Assembly (NCBI GenBank): GCA_021613335.1
Contig: JAJTWR010000159.1
Span: forward strand, 2,390,001-2,454,000
Length of the DNA stretch: 64,000 nt
From: Whitmania pigra
Lineage: Eukaryota > Annelida > Clitellata > Hirudinida > Haemopidae
Direction: 5' to 3'
The notes under the pieces are model-generated. The model searched no databases, was not told the DNA's origin, and was given only the letters and a program-made list of their open reading frames with translations. Below are positions 1-13,985 of the stretch, piece after piece. The translations under genes were made by a program, and so were the position numbers. The stretch's first letter is position 1. Each line of letters begins with the position of its first letter.

Positions 1-1
1 A

Positions 2-817
2 ATTCGTGATTTTGAAAAACTTATGCTTCAGCTCAAAAAAGTTGGCATAAATTCCGCTGAAGCCATAATTAGCCAGAATGCAAGTTCCCTCAAAAAATTA
101 TCTGGCGCCAATACTAGGGACCTTTTGAGGTTGAGGATGAGTCTTACTAAGCAGCATGCATCCATGCCATCGAGCGGCCTCAGTTTTTATCATCAGATGG
201 AGACTAATAGCTCAATCATAGTTACTGGCCACGAGGAGCTTGATGAAACTCTGGACGGAGGCTTTTACAGCGGAGAGATAACCTTAATAGTCAAGACACC
301 AGGCGCCTTAAACTTGTCTTCGATAATTATTTCAAAGATAAATTCGAAGATAATTTTCCTCGACACTGCTGACTATTTTGATGCAGCTGTTTTTGAAGGA
401 TCGTGCGTCAATTTTGAGTTCGTACGCCAGATAAAGGTTTTCAACGTCATAGAATTCTTGGACATCACTGAAAACCTTAGACAAAGGGTGTCTCAATGTT
501 CTCTCCTAGTCGTAGATTGCTTCACGGATTTGGTGCTTGGCTATGTTGGGGGAATGACTACAGATGATTTGGTCATATATATCAAAAAAGTCGTGCGCTC
601 CCTCAAGTTGATAGCATTGCACCAAAATGTTGCCATTCTCTTGTTTTGTCGAGACATAGAAATATCAAAGAATTTCTCGCTGTCAGCTATTTTGCACACT
701 ATGATTGATTCAGCCTTATGTTCTACCGGAGATGACACTGTCAGGCTTACGCTAACTAAGTCATCAAAACAATCTATTGGCAAGTGTTTCACCTTATCAA
801 GATCCAAGATAGATTAA
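2..817 (+). CDS. RAD51D: RAD51D-like recombinase paralogue, 5' end cut by window
   Basis: RAD51 paralogues of this group act in homologous recombination at damaged replication forks in the nucleus. The frame is open from base 2, seven codons before the first ATG at 23, so the true start lies left of the window. The N-terminal part resembles the helical linker of RAD51D. It is followed by a typical lead-in to the ATPase core, with the pieces SSIIVTGHEELDETLDGGFY and SGEITLI. Walker B is present as LLVVDCFTDLVLG. The Walker A P-loop is not recognisable: where the family has GPGSGKT this protein has KTPGALNLSS, with no Lys-Thr/Ser pair. No intron is seen in this part, and the frame ends at TAA 815-817. 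Identification as RAD51D rather than XRCC2 or another paralogue rests on the linker and the strand around Walker B. AATAAA boxes near 1029 and 1111 could serve its 3' end. Confidence 0.72.
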   Translation: MRDFEKLMLQLKKVGINSAEAIISQNASSLKKLSGANTRDLLRLRMSLTKQHASMPSSGLSFYHQMETNSSIIVTGHEELDETLDGGFYSGEITLIVKTPGALNLSSIIISKINSKIIFLDTADYFDAAVFEGSCVNFEFVRQIKVFNVIEFLDITENLRQRVSQCSLLVVDCFTDLVLGYVGGMTTDDLVIYIKKVVRSLKLIALHQNVAILLFCRDIEISKNFSLSAILHTMIDSALCSTGDDTVRLTLTKSSKQSIGKCFTLSRSKID

Positions 818-1617
818 ATTAGTATATTTTGTTTATGAGAAAATGAACAGCTTTCTTGAACTACTATTCTTCGGTCATTTTGCATCACAAAGGGTACTGA
901 AAATCAATTTGAAGTGGTATCTGGGTACTCCACGTTTTCAAGCTTCTGTTTCTTTGCTTCACCTTCAGTATCAGGACTGGCTTTCTACAAAGCCAAGAAT
1001 TTCTCAGAGTTTATGCTTTTAACCAAAAAATAAATCATACTCTTCTAACCTTTTTTTTTCTCAATAGGTGTGTGATGACATGGACAGATGTTGATGCCTT
1101 TGAATAGGAAAATAAAGTTTATTTCACTGATTGCAAATATACTCATTACATTTTATCGTCTAAAAGACTTTTTTTAATCTCGTGTATTGGTGATACAGCT
1201 TGTTGTATGGTGGGAAAATTCCAGAGAGTTTAATAAAATTAAGTAAAACCTTAATTATGCAAACTGCAGAGCAAATTTTAAAGCTAATGACAATTATGGA
1301 AGAAATTATGTATGATGAAGCAAGCAACAAGAAGTGTGCGTGCACGGCCAGTGGTACACCTTTGAATCCCTTTATGTTGCCAAGCAAAGTGTGTAAGTGC
1401 TTTGTCCAAAAAAGTCACTTAGAAAAATCAACATGGAAATCCTTCAGCTAAAAGGAACTGGATTATTTTCTTTGCTTTTTAACCAGTGCTTTTACGCTAT
1501 TTTAAGTCAGTCAGAAATTGGGTCAATAGGTAAACTATTTGCATTGTACTGTACTTGATGTCTTCTGAGTTCATCATTTCCCATGATTTGAAAGTTGAAA
1601 TATTAGATATGGAACTG
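818..1617. other. Intergenic, convergent 3' ends
   Basis: This lies between the ends of the RAD51D-like gene and the NASP gene. It holds AATAAA boxes near 1029 and 1111. An 83-codon plus-strand frame at 1200-1451 has no family resemblance that I recognise; it contains a donor-like GTAAGT near 1391, so it could be an exon, but nothing flanks it convincingly. Confidence 0.4.
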
Positions 1618-3764
1618 TTACAACAATGGGCATGGAAAACATGTAACTTTTTCAATGCCCACCTCTGGAGAATTGTGTTCTGTGCTGTGTTCTGCAGATC
1701 CAATGGTAGCTTGGACACATCCTGTGGAGGTTAAACTTTCCTTCAGTAATCTTGAGACACTTGGAGCACTTTTCTTTTCATCTTCAACCTCTTCTATCTG
1801 AACAATAAATACTTGAAAGTCAGTTATTCTAAGTGTGAACAGAAATTGTAGTAAAATAACGAACATTAATTGCCAAAATTAAATTTGATGACAAGGCCTT
1901 TTCTGCCACCACTTTTGCAGCATCTAACACTTTATGGCTATGTTCATATTCCTCCAAATTGGTTGCATGATTAATGTGAAATCAATAGCATCACATTTAG
2001 AAATTTGTTAGGACTAAACCTTAGCTTGAACTTCATCAATGAGTTCAGCCAATTCATGCACTTCTTTGGCGGCTAGTTCCACCGGTGTGTAAAAACCGTC
2101 ACCAATATCTTTCGTGTCAGGCGGTAACTCTCCATCTGCCACCTGTTTCAATCTGTTTTTGCGAAGTTCCATTACCTGCAGGCAATGACATCATCAAACC
2201 AAATCTAAATTCCATACAACACAAATTCCAATTTTACTTGAATAGATGCTTTGAAATGGCTACATGATGAAACATAACTCTTATGAAGATTATGAGCAAT
2301 TCCAAGCTGATACAAAGTTTCAGCAATGCGTCGGGAGTCCTTTGGTAGGATGGATTTCTGAATGTTAAGACATTCTTCATAATCTTTTATGGCTTCTTCA
2401 AACTGTTCTGCATTTCCAAACATTTCTAAATGTCAGCAATATGTTGTGATACAAGTCTGACTGAAACACACCCATTTCTAGCCCAACATCACCCAACTTA
2501 GAGTAGGTGTCTGCAAGTTTCAATTTAATTTCTGGGCCCTCCTGCCTAAAATAAATATTCTTTTTACTTGTTATTAAACCTTCAAGATTGGTAACAATAA
2601 GTTAATGTAAGTTTGTAAAGAATTAGATAATCCTAAAGTTTTATTGTTGTATAGTTGCCTTGAATAAATTAATTTGGCTATTTCCAAGGTTTCCCAAGAC
2701 AGCTGCAGATTTGACACATCTTCATCCTGTAAAACAAAACATTGCTATCAAATACTGCTTTTTAAAGAGTTTATTGATGATACCTCATTTCTTCTGATAC
2801 CATTTTCTTCAGCGGTCTTCTCATTTTTGTCTTCAACTGCATATTTCTTATCACAATCTGCTGGATTCCTTGTTGGGCATTGCTCAATGTTACCATCCTT
2901 ATTAACATCATTGGATAATTCATCTTCAACTAAATCTTCTGATCCATCACTTTCCCCTATAAATATTAACACATTCTAAAAAAATATAACAATTATGGAT
3001 TACAACAATGACAATTCATTGGACAATTTGCAATGAATCTTTTTAAATACCAGAGTCACAATCATTGACTTTATCTTCTTTATCATCATCTACATACTCC
3101 TCCTCTTCTTCCTCATCATCACTACTTGATTCACCTAAATAGGAAAACTTATCAATAAAGTCCCAAAACATCATCATAAGATAAGAAGGAAGTCTACTTT
3201 GAAGCCCATTCTCAAAGACATTCGATTCACTCCTATGTAATTCAAGTAATGCTTGGCCATATAGCAAATAAACATCAGCACATTCATTTGCCAGTTCACC
3301 ATATTCTTTTGAACTGAAATTCAGTTTCAAATTTAGCCTCAAATATAACATGTCTAACTTGTTACATCTCACAAGATCTTTGCAGCTTCTTCAAGCTGGT
3401 TCACAGCCTGATGAACTTCACCACACAACAAATTTCGTTTTCCCTGGGCCAATAGATTGATACCTTCAACTATAACTTGTTTTGGTGTCCTAGTTTTAAA
3501 ATGTTAAAATGTATTGTTCTATCATATGACGACCATATAGTTAGTCTAAGCTATCGACTAATATTTCGAGCTCTGACACATGCTGTTGAAAATTGTGCTT
3601 TATTTCTACATGGTTCTATTAAAGTTGATTGATGTTTGAAAATTCGGTAATACATTGTACTCGACATTTTAAAACCATAACTTTATCTAAAGTATCATAA
3701 AAGTTTGGATTACGGTTTCCAGCAAACTTCAAATGACCTACTTATCCTCCAATTCCGTAGCCAT
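1618..3764 (-). CDS. NASP: NASP-like histone chaperone (SHNi-TPR protein)
   Basis: NASP binds histone H1 and H3-H4 and keeps soluble histone pools in the nucleus. Nine exons read on the minus strand: 3764-3742, 3489-3373, 3313-3051, 2956-2784, 2726-2659, 2545-2472, 2425-2238, 2175-2020 and 1797-1618. All junction phases agree. The start MATELEDK is followed by a first TPR (exons 2-3, with KEYGELANECADVYLLYG), then a long acidic insert with runs of Asp and Glu that interrupts the TPR array, as in vertebrate NASP. The SHNi-TPR hallmark follows in exon 5 (LQLSWETLEIAKLIYSRQ) and a TPR in exon 7 (YEECLNIQKSILPKDSR). The C-terminal part is short. The intron after exon 5 appears to use a GC donor (AAG|GCAACT). 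Overall size, about 380 residues, is close to the somatic form of NASP. Confidence 0.9.
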
Positions 3765-4039
3765 TTGAGTTCGCCTAACTAACGCTAACGTGCTACCAGA
3801 ATCTACACAAAGCAAAACGGCAGTTTTAATTTAATAGATTTCTACTAAGTTTAAAATTACAAATTATATTCCTAGAGATTGTAAAAAATGTCAGTTGAGA
3901 TTTTTAAACATTCGAAATCACACAAAACCAAAACATAGCTACCAGACGCTAAGATTGTTTAAAACAGAGCGAACCACGTTGATTTTCGTCCAAATCTTTA
4001 GTAATAGATTCTATTAAATAGAATATATATTGTTCATGT

Positions 4040-4701
4040 TCTCTTGACCATCAATTTTAATTTTCGTGGCTGGACTGGTGTTTCTTCTATGGTAAGCCGT
4101 CAATGGAGTGCTGTCCTGGAGGAATCCAGCCTTGATTTATTACTATTAAAAACGACAAAGCAAGATTTTTCAACAGAAATACGAAAACCGTTATTAGATA
4201 AAAACTATGTTCTATCGAGCTGCCGATGCATTCTGTGCGCCATGGTGGAAAGATTGCTGCCGATCATCTAGAGGGCTATGTCGTCGGCGTACATAGACAT
4301 CTTGATCCCATTCTCTGGCTGAGGTAAACCGTCGAGCATCACGATGAATAATAGAGGGCTTAGGACACTGCATGGGGTGTGCCATTGTCAAGGGTGTGGA
4401 GAATGGAAAAAGTCGCTTCGACTCTGACTCCCATTGTTTGGTTTTGCAGGAAGTCGTTGATTCAGCGAAGCATCCTCCCTTTGATGCCTAGTTCGAACAA
4501 CCTTGCAATTATTCCTTCTCTACACACCATGTCAAAGGCTTTTTCCAGATCCAGGAAAACTCCAAGTGCCATCTGTTTTTTTTTGAGGAAGAGGCAGTTT
4601 AGATGCAACGGTTGGTTATTTATTAACGTCCATTTCATAACTAGATGATTGGGACGGATTGGATGCAACATACTCTGACCAGTTTTATATCTAATCTTCA
4701 A
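4040..4701 (-). mobile_element. Degenerate LINE reverse transcriptase fragment
   Basis: Read on the minus strand this is a decayed non-LTR reverse transcriptase. Motif A is clear at about 4462-4560 (FLDLEKAFDMVCREG). Motif B and the catalytic motif C follow in shifted frames (SVLSPLLFIVMLDG, then YADDIAL near 4260-4300). A thumb-like stretch continues to about 4040 (GFRISVEKSCFVVF). At least one frameshift and a stop break the frame, so it cannot make an active enzyme. The style is jockey- or RTE-like rather than R2-like; I could not place the clade. It lies between the 5' end of the NASP gene and junctophilin. Confidence 0.8.
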
Positions 4702-5558
4702 GGGTGGATTTAGGAGGGAGAGGGATGGCCCTTCCCGTAATTTGGAAAATATAAAAACAAATTAAGTAAATCTATTATAAAAATAAAAATTAATATTTTA
4801 AAAAATGTATTTTAATATAAATGTATCGTAATTTCACGAATTTCTTAAATTTTAACAGATGAGTTCACTTCGAATGCTACGGTCTGAAGAATATTATATG
4901 GCTAGAATTCCGTTTAGATGACAAAATGAATAAAAAACATTTTTATTATATTTTGATTAATCTCTATCTACCATGCTAACATTTACCTTAATTAACTGTT
5001 AATGACCCGAGTTATAAACGAAACGAGACTATTAGCTCCTCAGCCCAAGCGATAAATAGAAAAATCTCATCTTATCCACAGTCACAATCACAATGCAGAT
5101 AGAGCTACCCACCGGTGGTCACATTAAACAATTTAGTCAGAAACGCGCAAGCGGTCACAGAAAAGTGGCAGACAGACGCGTGTAACGTGTAATACGCAAA
5201 ATATGGGAAATGGCTTATGAATTAAAAGAATAGTTAAAATTAAAAGGAGACACTTTTTTGTTATATTAATGCCAAGGGTGTTAAGCTATTTTACGAGTGA
5301 GGCGATGGGGAAAGAAGATAACACTAACTGAAGATTATATGACAGGCTGTATTGCGATTCTTAAAGAAAGTTGTATTTGAGCAGGAATATTAAGTAACAG
5401 AAACCAATTGAAAATATGACTTCTACTTGCTTATAACACGATGTTACATCTGTGATGTCCCGTGTTTCGTCGTTTATCTTACATTCGGGCGCATCGCTTG
5501 TTCGTTTGAAATTACGTTTTCTTGAAAAGTTATTAATATTAAAAACCAAATTAATTAA
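4702..5558. other. Intergenic, presumed junctophilin 5' region
   Basis: AT-rich sequence with no coding frame that I can support. At about 4698-4740 a stretch beginning CAAGGGTGGATTTAGG looks like the end of a hAT-type element, but no partner end was found. The junctophilin promoter and 5' UTR should lie in the right half. Confidence 0.35.
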
Positions 5559-9095
<3,537 letters not shown>

Positions 9096-9306
9096 TATTT
9101 TGACAGAATTTTTCAGGATGACTCCTTCGTCGATCGAAATATGGCTCATTAAGCTCACTCTAAAATAAGCAAATGTTTGAATCTAAATTAATTTTAAAAT
9201 GTTAAAGCGTGTAGGTCTTCGTCGATATTTTCACAATGTCAAAGATGTTTGGAGTTGTTAAAGAGCCATCACCTATAAGTTTATTTTCAAAATGTTCGGC
9301 GCTATG

Positions 9307-9307
<1 letters not shown>

Positions 9308-9390
<83 letters not shown>

Positions 9391-9411
9391 TATTATTATT
9401 ATTATTATTAA
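9308..9411. repeat. (TTA)n microsatellite
   Basis: About 100 bp of nearly pure TTA repeat with one TAT interruption near 9389. It lies downstream of junctophilin and just before a MITE and a LINE remnant. Confidence 0.97.
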
Positions 9412-9476
9412 TATTTTTATTTTCTCGTCCATTAACAATATAAATCGTTCAAAAAACCACTCCGAAAGAGTCCGAG

Positions 9477-9699
9477 ATCTCCCGGGGGCACCCCGTCATA
9501 ATAGCCCGGCGACAAAATAGCCCCTTCAAAATAGAACCATCAAAACATAAAACTCATTTCATTTAATCAAATTTGAAATAGGTTACAGGTTAATGTATCA
9601 ACTCATATAAATATTTTTTTTATAAAGATATATTGACGGGGATGTTTTGACGGGGCTATTTTGTGGCTGGGCTATTTTGACGGGTCACCATCTCCCGGG
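9477..9699. mobile_element. MITE with inverted repeats and 10-bp target duplication
   Basis: The 10-bp word ATCTCCCGGG occurs at 9477-9486 and again at 9690-9699. The 203 bp between them begin GGCACCCCGTCATAATAGCC and end with a near inverted copy (reverse complement GGTGACCCGTCAAAATAGCC). The inverted match extends roughly 40 bp inwards, including ACAAAATAGCCCC. There is no coding frame, so this is a non-autonomous element. A 9-11-bp duplication is typical of the Mutator superfamily; that placement is inference from length alone. Confidence 0.82.
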
Positions 9700-9789
9700 A
9701 CATGTGAATTTAAAAGTACAAGCCGTAGTATAAAATGTCAATCGTACCGAAAAGCATCAACCAGTAATGTTAATGAGACTTCGACATGT

Positions 9790-11720
9790 TGACTTCTTTC
9801 TTCGATGGCACTTGTGAGACCTCCATATCTTGTAACTCTGACTTAAAACAGCTGTTATTATGTTTATATTCCTGTCCTTGGAATCCGCCGCAATCCTTCC
9901 TAAATCCAAACGATTTTTGTTACATCACCCCTCTCCAGTTGCATACAAATGCGCCAACATTTGGCATCAATCTCCGAGTGCTTTCTGGAGCATTTTTCAG
10001 CTCAAGTGTGAACATCTTGAGCGTCATGTTTCATGACTTTGTTGTCGCACACTCGGTCCAGGTTGTAGACGTCTGAGGCAATGGCTGCATCGAACACTAT
10101 GTATGTGTTTCCTTTCCATGCACATAAATCGGGTATTTTGAGTCCCTGATCTGTAGGAATTCGGGGCTCTACTTTTGTTTGTAGCCTCTTTTTATCAGTT
10201 TGTTTTCCAATCTTCTCATAACAACATTATGCCTCTCGGTTATTGCATCATCGGTTCTTGGACATTTCTGGATCATATGCCCCAGCGACTCTAAGGATTG
10301 ACAACTCCCATCGCACCCCTTGGGAGCCTGCGGGTTCCATCTCAAAGCTCTAAGCCTGTAATACAGTGCAGTAGCCCGGATCTCAACGCGTCTGATATAT
10401 TGACTGGAATGAATTTTCGGGACAGCAGCTGAAATCCAATCTCTCATTCCAACTCCCTCGGTTAATGATCTCAGTCCGTAGCTATCTCCAGTTTTGTAAA
10501 GTCTCTTCGAAGCTGCAGCTTTCCAATCCTGTTTTGATTGTTTCGCCTCTACTATTCCAAACTTACGAAATTCTCTCATAATCAGAGTGTTGTTTCTGAG
10601 AACATCAGTCATGAATTCATCCTTTCGTCGGCCTGTTTTGGAGAAAATTTCTGTCAATCTATTAATTTTAAGACCAGGAACCCATTGTCTAAGTTGAAGA
10701 ATTCTCAGACCTTTGGATTTAACGGGAGCATGATAAAATGGTTTCGGGATATCTTTCGGAAGATGTAGCCAAATGCCTTGATGCCCTCTAATCGCGGTGT
10801 CTGCGGAGTTCAGAGAACCTTTGAATACTTCGTTAAAGATAAGATTATAAACTAGATTTGACGTAAGTGAACTTTCAAAATATAAAGACGTTGGCAATTT
10901 TTGAATCTCATCTCCGATCGACGCTGGCTGCTTCCGAACTCCTATCTCTATCCCCAGATATTTGTAAATCTGTGAGATATCGATTGCTCTGATATCTTCT
11001 GATTGTAATTTGATGCAAGTTGTGGGATTGACTATCCAGCGTTTCTCGTTGCAGTGGGTTTCAGTTCTGAGTGCAATGCATTTGTTTGCATTGATTCTTA
11101 GTCCTGCGCTGATCCTTGCACTCTCTAGTTGTTCCATCAGTCTTTTCATTCCGATTTCCGTCGTTGACATTAGAACCAGATCGTCGGCGAATGCAATGTA
11201 ATTGCACTTAGTCGTCGAACCTCTGCCAGCCGTGACTCCAATTCGCTGGTTATCATGTCTATGACTACATTGAATAGGTGAGGGATATCGGGTCTCCCTG
11301 ACGGACTCCTCTTTTCACTTGAATCTTTCCACTGAGACCTTCTTTTCAGATAAACCTCACTTCCTTTCTAGAGCTCTACTAGATACTCCAAGAAGAGCGG
11401 TGGAGAGCCAAGTCTGGCCACGGCTTTGAGGATGGTGTTACGAGACACGTAGTCGAAAGCTTTCGTGACATCAACAAAAGTCGAGTTCAGTTTTTGGAGC
11501 TTTTCTCTCTTTTTCGGATGATTGATTCAATCAGAAATAGATTTTGTGCAACGCCATCTCCTGGGCGGAATGTTTTTTGTTTCGATCACAAAGGCCAATA
11601 TCCTAACATTCTTCCTCCAAGGATGCGATGAAACAAGCGGGTCATAATCGGACCCACTGTAATAGGTCGATAATCACTCGGACTGGAAGCATCCTTAGTC
11701 TTGTGAATGAAAGTGACGAT
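9790..11720 (-). mobile_element. R2-like LINE remnant: RT, CCHC and endonuclease domains
   Basis: Read on the minus strand. Around 11460-11540 is a motif-A-like stretch (STFVDVTKAFDYVSRNTI). Motif C is FADDLVLM near 11170-11205. The thumb, a CCHC knuckle (CDGSCQSLESLGHMIQKC, about 10265-10310) and the restriction-like endonuclease (KIPDLCAWKGNTYIVFDAAI, about 10080-10145) follow in order. The frame at 10169-11170 is open for 333 codons. A frameshift separates it from the endonuclease, and several more breaks lie upstream, so the element is dead. The domain order and the single PD...D endonuclease fit the R2/NeSL/R4 group. No 28S rDNA flank is seen. It lies close to TTA-rich sequence on both sides. 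Confidence 0.88.
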
Positions 11721-11869
11721 TTCCAATACTTAATAATAGCAACATTTAATGAACAATTGATATTGTATTTAATAATGGCAACATTTAATGAACAATTGTA
11801 AATTAAAAATGTTTTGTTCATTTTGATGATTAATAAAAAAAGAAAATGATACAGGGAGTATACTTATAA

Positions 11870-11903
11870 TATTATAATAATTATAATAGTAATAATAATA
11901 ATA

Positions 11904-11935
<32 letters not shown>

Positions 11936-12060
11936 AATTAGTATTCTCAATACATAATAATAATTAAGTTAGCATTGACATATTATATGTTAGTATATTA
12001 TATGTTAATTATTATTATTACTATTATAATAATAATTATTATTATTTTTTTTTTTTTTTT
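11870..12060. repeat. TAA/TTA/CATTAT low-complexity tract
   Basis: Mixed (ATA)n, (ATT)n and (CATTAT)n with a poly-T run at 12044-12063. It sits between two LINE remnants and may be the decayed target of their insertion. Confidence 0.85.
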
Positions 12061-12067
12061 TTTTATA

Positions 12068-12181
12068 AAACTTTCTCCGAACGTGCGGCATGGTACTGTA
12101 CTGGGTGATTTCTGTATTGATGAATTTTCAATCCCTTCGAAGTCTGAAACTCAGCTCCGCAATGTAAACATTTCGGTAGTG
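12068..12181 (-). mobile_element. 114-bp R2-like zinc-finger fragment inside TTA repeats
   Basis: This stretch matches 13811-13924 over its full 114 bp with one difference that I can see (C/T, tenth or eleventh base). On the minus strand it encodes the single C2H2 finger of an R2-like LINE (CGAEFQTSKGLKIHQYRNH). It is bounded by poly-T and (ATT)n on the left and by (ATT)n at 12186-12222 on the right, so a short LINE piece sits within simple repeat. Confidence 0.85.
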
Positions 12182-12379
12182 TTTAGTTATAATTATAATT
12201 ATTATTATTATTATTATTTTTTTCCTTTATTTTCTCAGCCTTTCAAAAGCAATCAAAAAGAAATCGACTCGGAATTGTAAGAGTCAAAAAAAAATCCTCA
12301 TCAAATTTTAATGTCCGCGTTCAGGGCCTGAGATCACCCTCGGACAGATAAAGAAGAAGAATATAGTGAGGGTCAGCTA

Positions 12380-13985
12380 GGCATTCCAAGAGTGAGCAAC
12401 AAGCGTCAATCTCGTGAGGTCTGAGGTTCCTCTCCAGAATGCATACGATGCTTCTGCCATCACTCTTCTCCAGTTACAAATGCAAGCAGTCACAACTGGC
12501 TCGAGTTTGCTGGTTCTTCCTGAGCATTCCTCTCCATCCATGCATGGATTTCTGGCATGTCGTATTTGCCCTTTTTGCTTTCATGGACGTAGTCAAGATC
12601 AACTGTGTCGGCGACTACGGCAGCGTCAAGGACCATATATTTCCCACCTTTCCAGGCGCATAGATCCGGGATTTTGACTCCAACGTTGGTTGGGATGCGA
12701 GGTTCTATTGTTGTTGTATAGCCCTTTTTTTCAACTCGCTTTCGAGAATTTTCACAATGTTGTTGTGTCTCTCGTGTCGGGGTCCTTCTGTTCTGGGACA
12801 CATCTGGATCAAGTGCCCCAGATATTCATTGGTCTCACAGCCTGCGTCGCAATCGGTATTAATCTGATGTCCCCATCTTGCAGCTCTCTTTTGCAAAATG
12901 AGCAGCAGCTGAGGCATTCTTCCTAAATAATGTTTGAAGCTTGACGAAATATTTTTGTCGTCTGATTCTTTCTTCTTTTTGTTTCGAAGTTCGCCTCTTT
13001 TCTTTGGACTTGGCCATTCCCGTCATTTGCAATACATTTATTCGGAGTCCTGTCAACGAATTTTGGTTTCTTTTTAGTCTTGGTTTGTTCTGATTTGTGC
13101 GAAATTTTTGTTGATATCCATTTTTTATATTCTCGGTCAATCAATTCCCTTTTCATGGCCTTGCTGAGTCTTTCACACAAGAGATCCGACAGATCCTCAC
13201 TGCTTATGTGAATCATGTCATACATGTATCTTTTAATGACCAACTGCTTTAATTTGATGCTGCTTTCAATGGGACCCTCAGATTGAACAGGAGAAATTCT
13301 TGTATGACAAGGTGCAGGATGATCAACGATCAAAGACCTCAGAAAAAAGATTACTGAGGAGACGTTTGTATCCCGGCTTATTTCGAATTCTCCTTATCTG
13401 CGCAGCAGTCATATCTGGGAAATATCTGGTTAGAGACATGTTGATTCTCTTTTTTTCCAAGTAGTTCAAGTCTATATCTGTCTCAGATATATTTTTCTAC
13501 AATTCATTGGTGTGATTTACTTGTTCTATTATCGTTGAATCATCGCTAGAAACAGAGGCATTGCTGCCTTGGTTCGAACATTCCTCCGTAGCCATTTCGC
13601 CAATGTCACTCGACTCTTCAGACTTGCTATACCGTTGCAAGAGCACCCTGTATTCTGGCTGTCTTCTGTGACCTCTGATGGCAGCCAATGACCCGTGCTG
13701 GAATCTTTTGAGAAGCTCGATGTTGATATGTCTGATTCCTTGTTCCCTCAGTTCGAGTTTCATTATTGCCATCGGATGATTCTCTTCTTCGTTCCATCCA
13801 CATTTGGAGTAAACTTTCTCTGAACGTGCGGCATGGTACTGTACTGGGTGATTTCTGTATTGATGAATTTTCAATCCCTTCGAAGTCTGAAACTCAGCTC
13901 CGCAATGTAAACATTTCGGTAGTGCTTGCTCGCCTTGAGGCGCACCTGAGTACCGAGTTCGAGTTTTTGTTGCGCGAGTCTCCAT
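12380..13985 (-). mobile_element. R2-like LINE with internal deletion of the RT core
   Basis: On the minus strand the order is: a C2H2 finger near the N-terminus (CLHCGAEFQTSKGLKIH, about 13860-13920) within an open frame at 13497-13985; a basic linker at 12923-13333 ending in YFVKLQTLFRKNASAA, which resembles the pre-RT segment of R2; then directly the post-RT thumb (LQKRAARWGHQI), a CCHC knuckle (CDAGCETNEYLGHLIQMC, about 12795-12850) and the endonuclease (KIPDLCAWKGGKYMVLDAA, about 12600-12670). The whole polymerase core with the catalytic Asp pair is missing, with the join near 12905-12925. Frame changes near 12700, 12920 and 13340-13500 also break it. The endonuclease is closely similar to that of the neighbouring element at 9790-11720. 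Confidence 0.87.

Noticed and set aside
541..807. 88-codon minus-strand frame
   Set aside because: It lies opposite the RAD51D-like coding region and has no family resemblance; a shadow frame.
4698..4740. CAAGGGTGGATTTAGG-type hAT-like end
   Set aside because: No matching end or duplication found nearby.
9236..9520. Frame with a long run of Tyr, and similar Ile/Leu/Asn-run frames at 16343-16564 and 34103-34478
   Set aside because: They are translations of TTA microsatellite, not proteins.
11870..11945. Possible CRISPR-like periodicity in short AT repeats
   Set aside because: This is simple-sequence DNA in a eukaryote; there are no spacers.
9790..13985. Possible rDNA location of the R2-like elements
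   Set aside because: No 28S or other rRNA sequence was seen on either flank.
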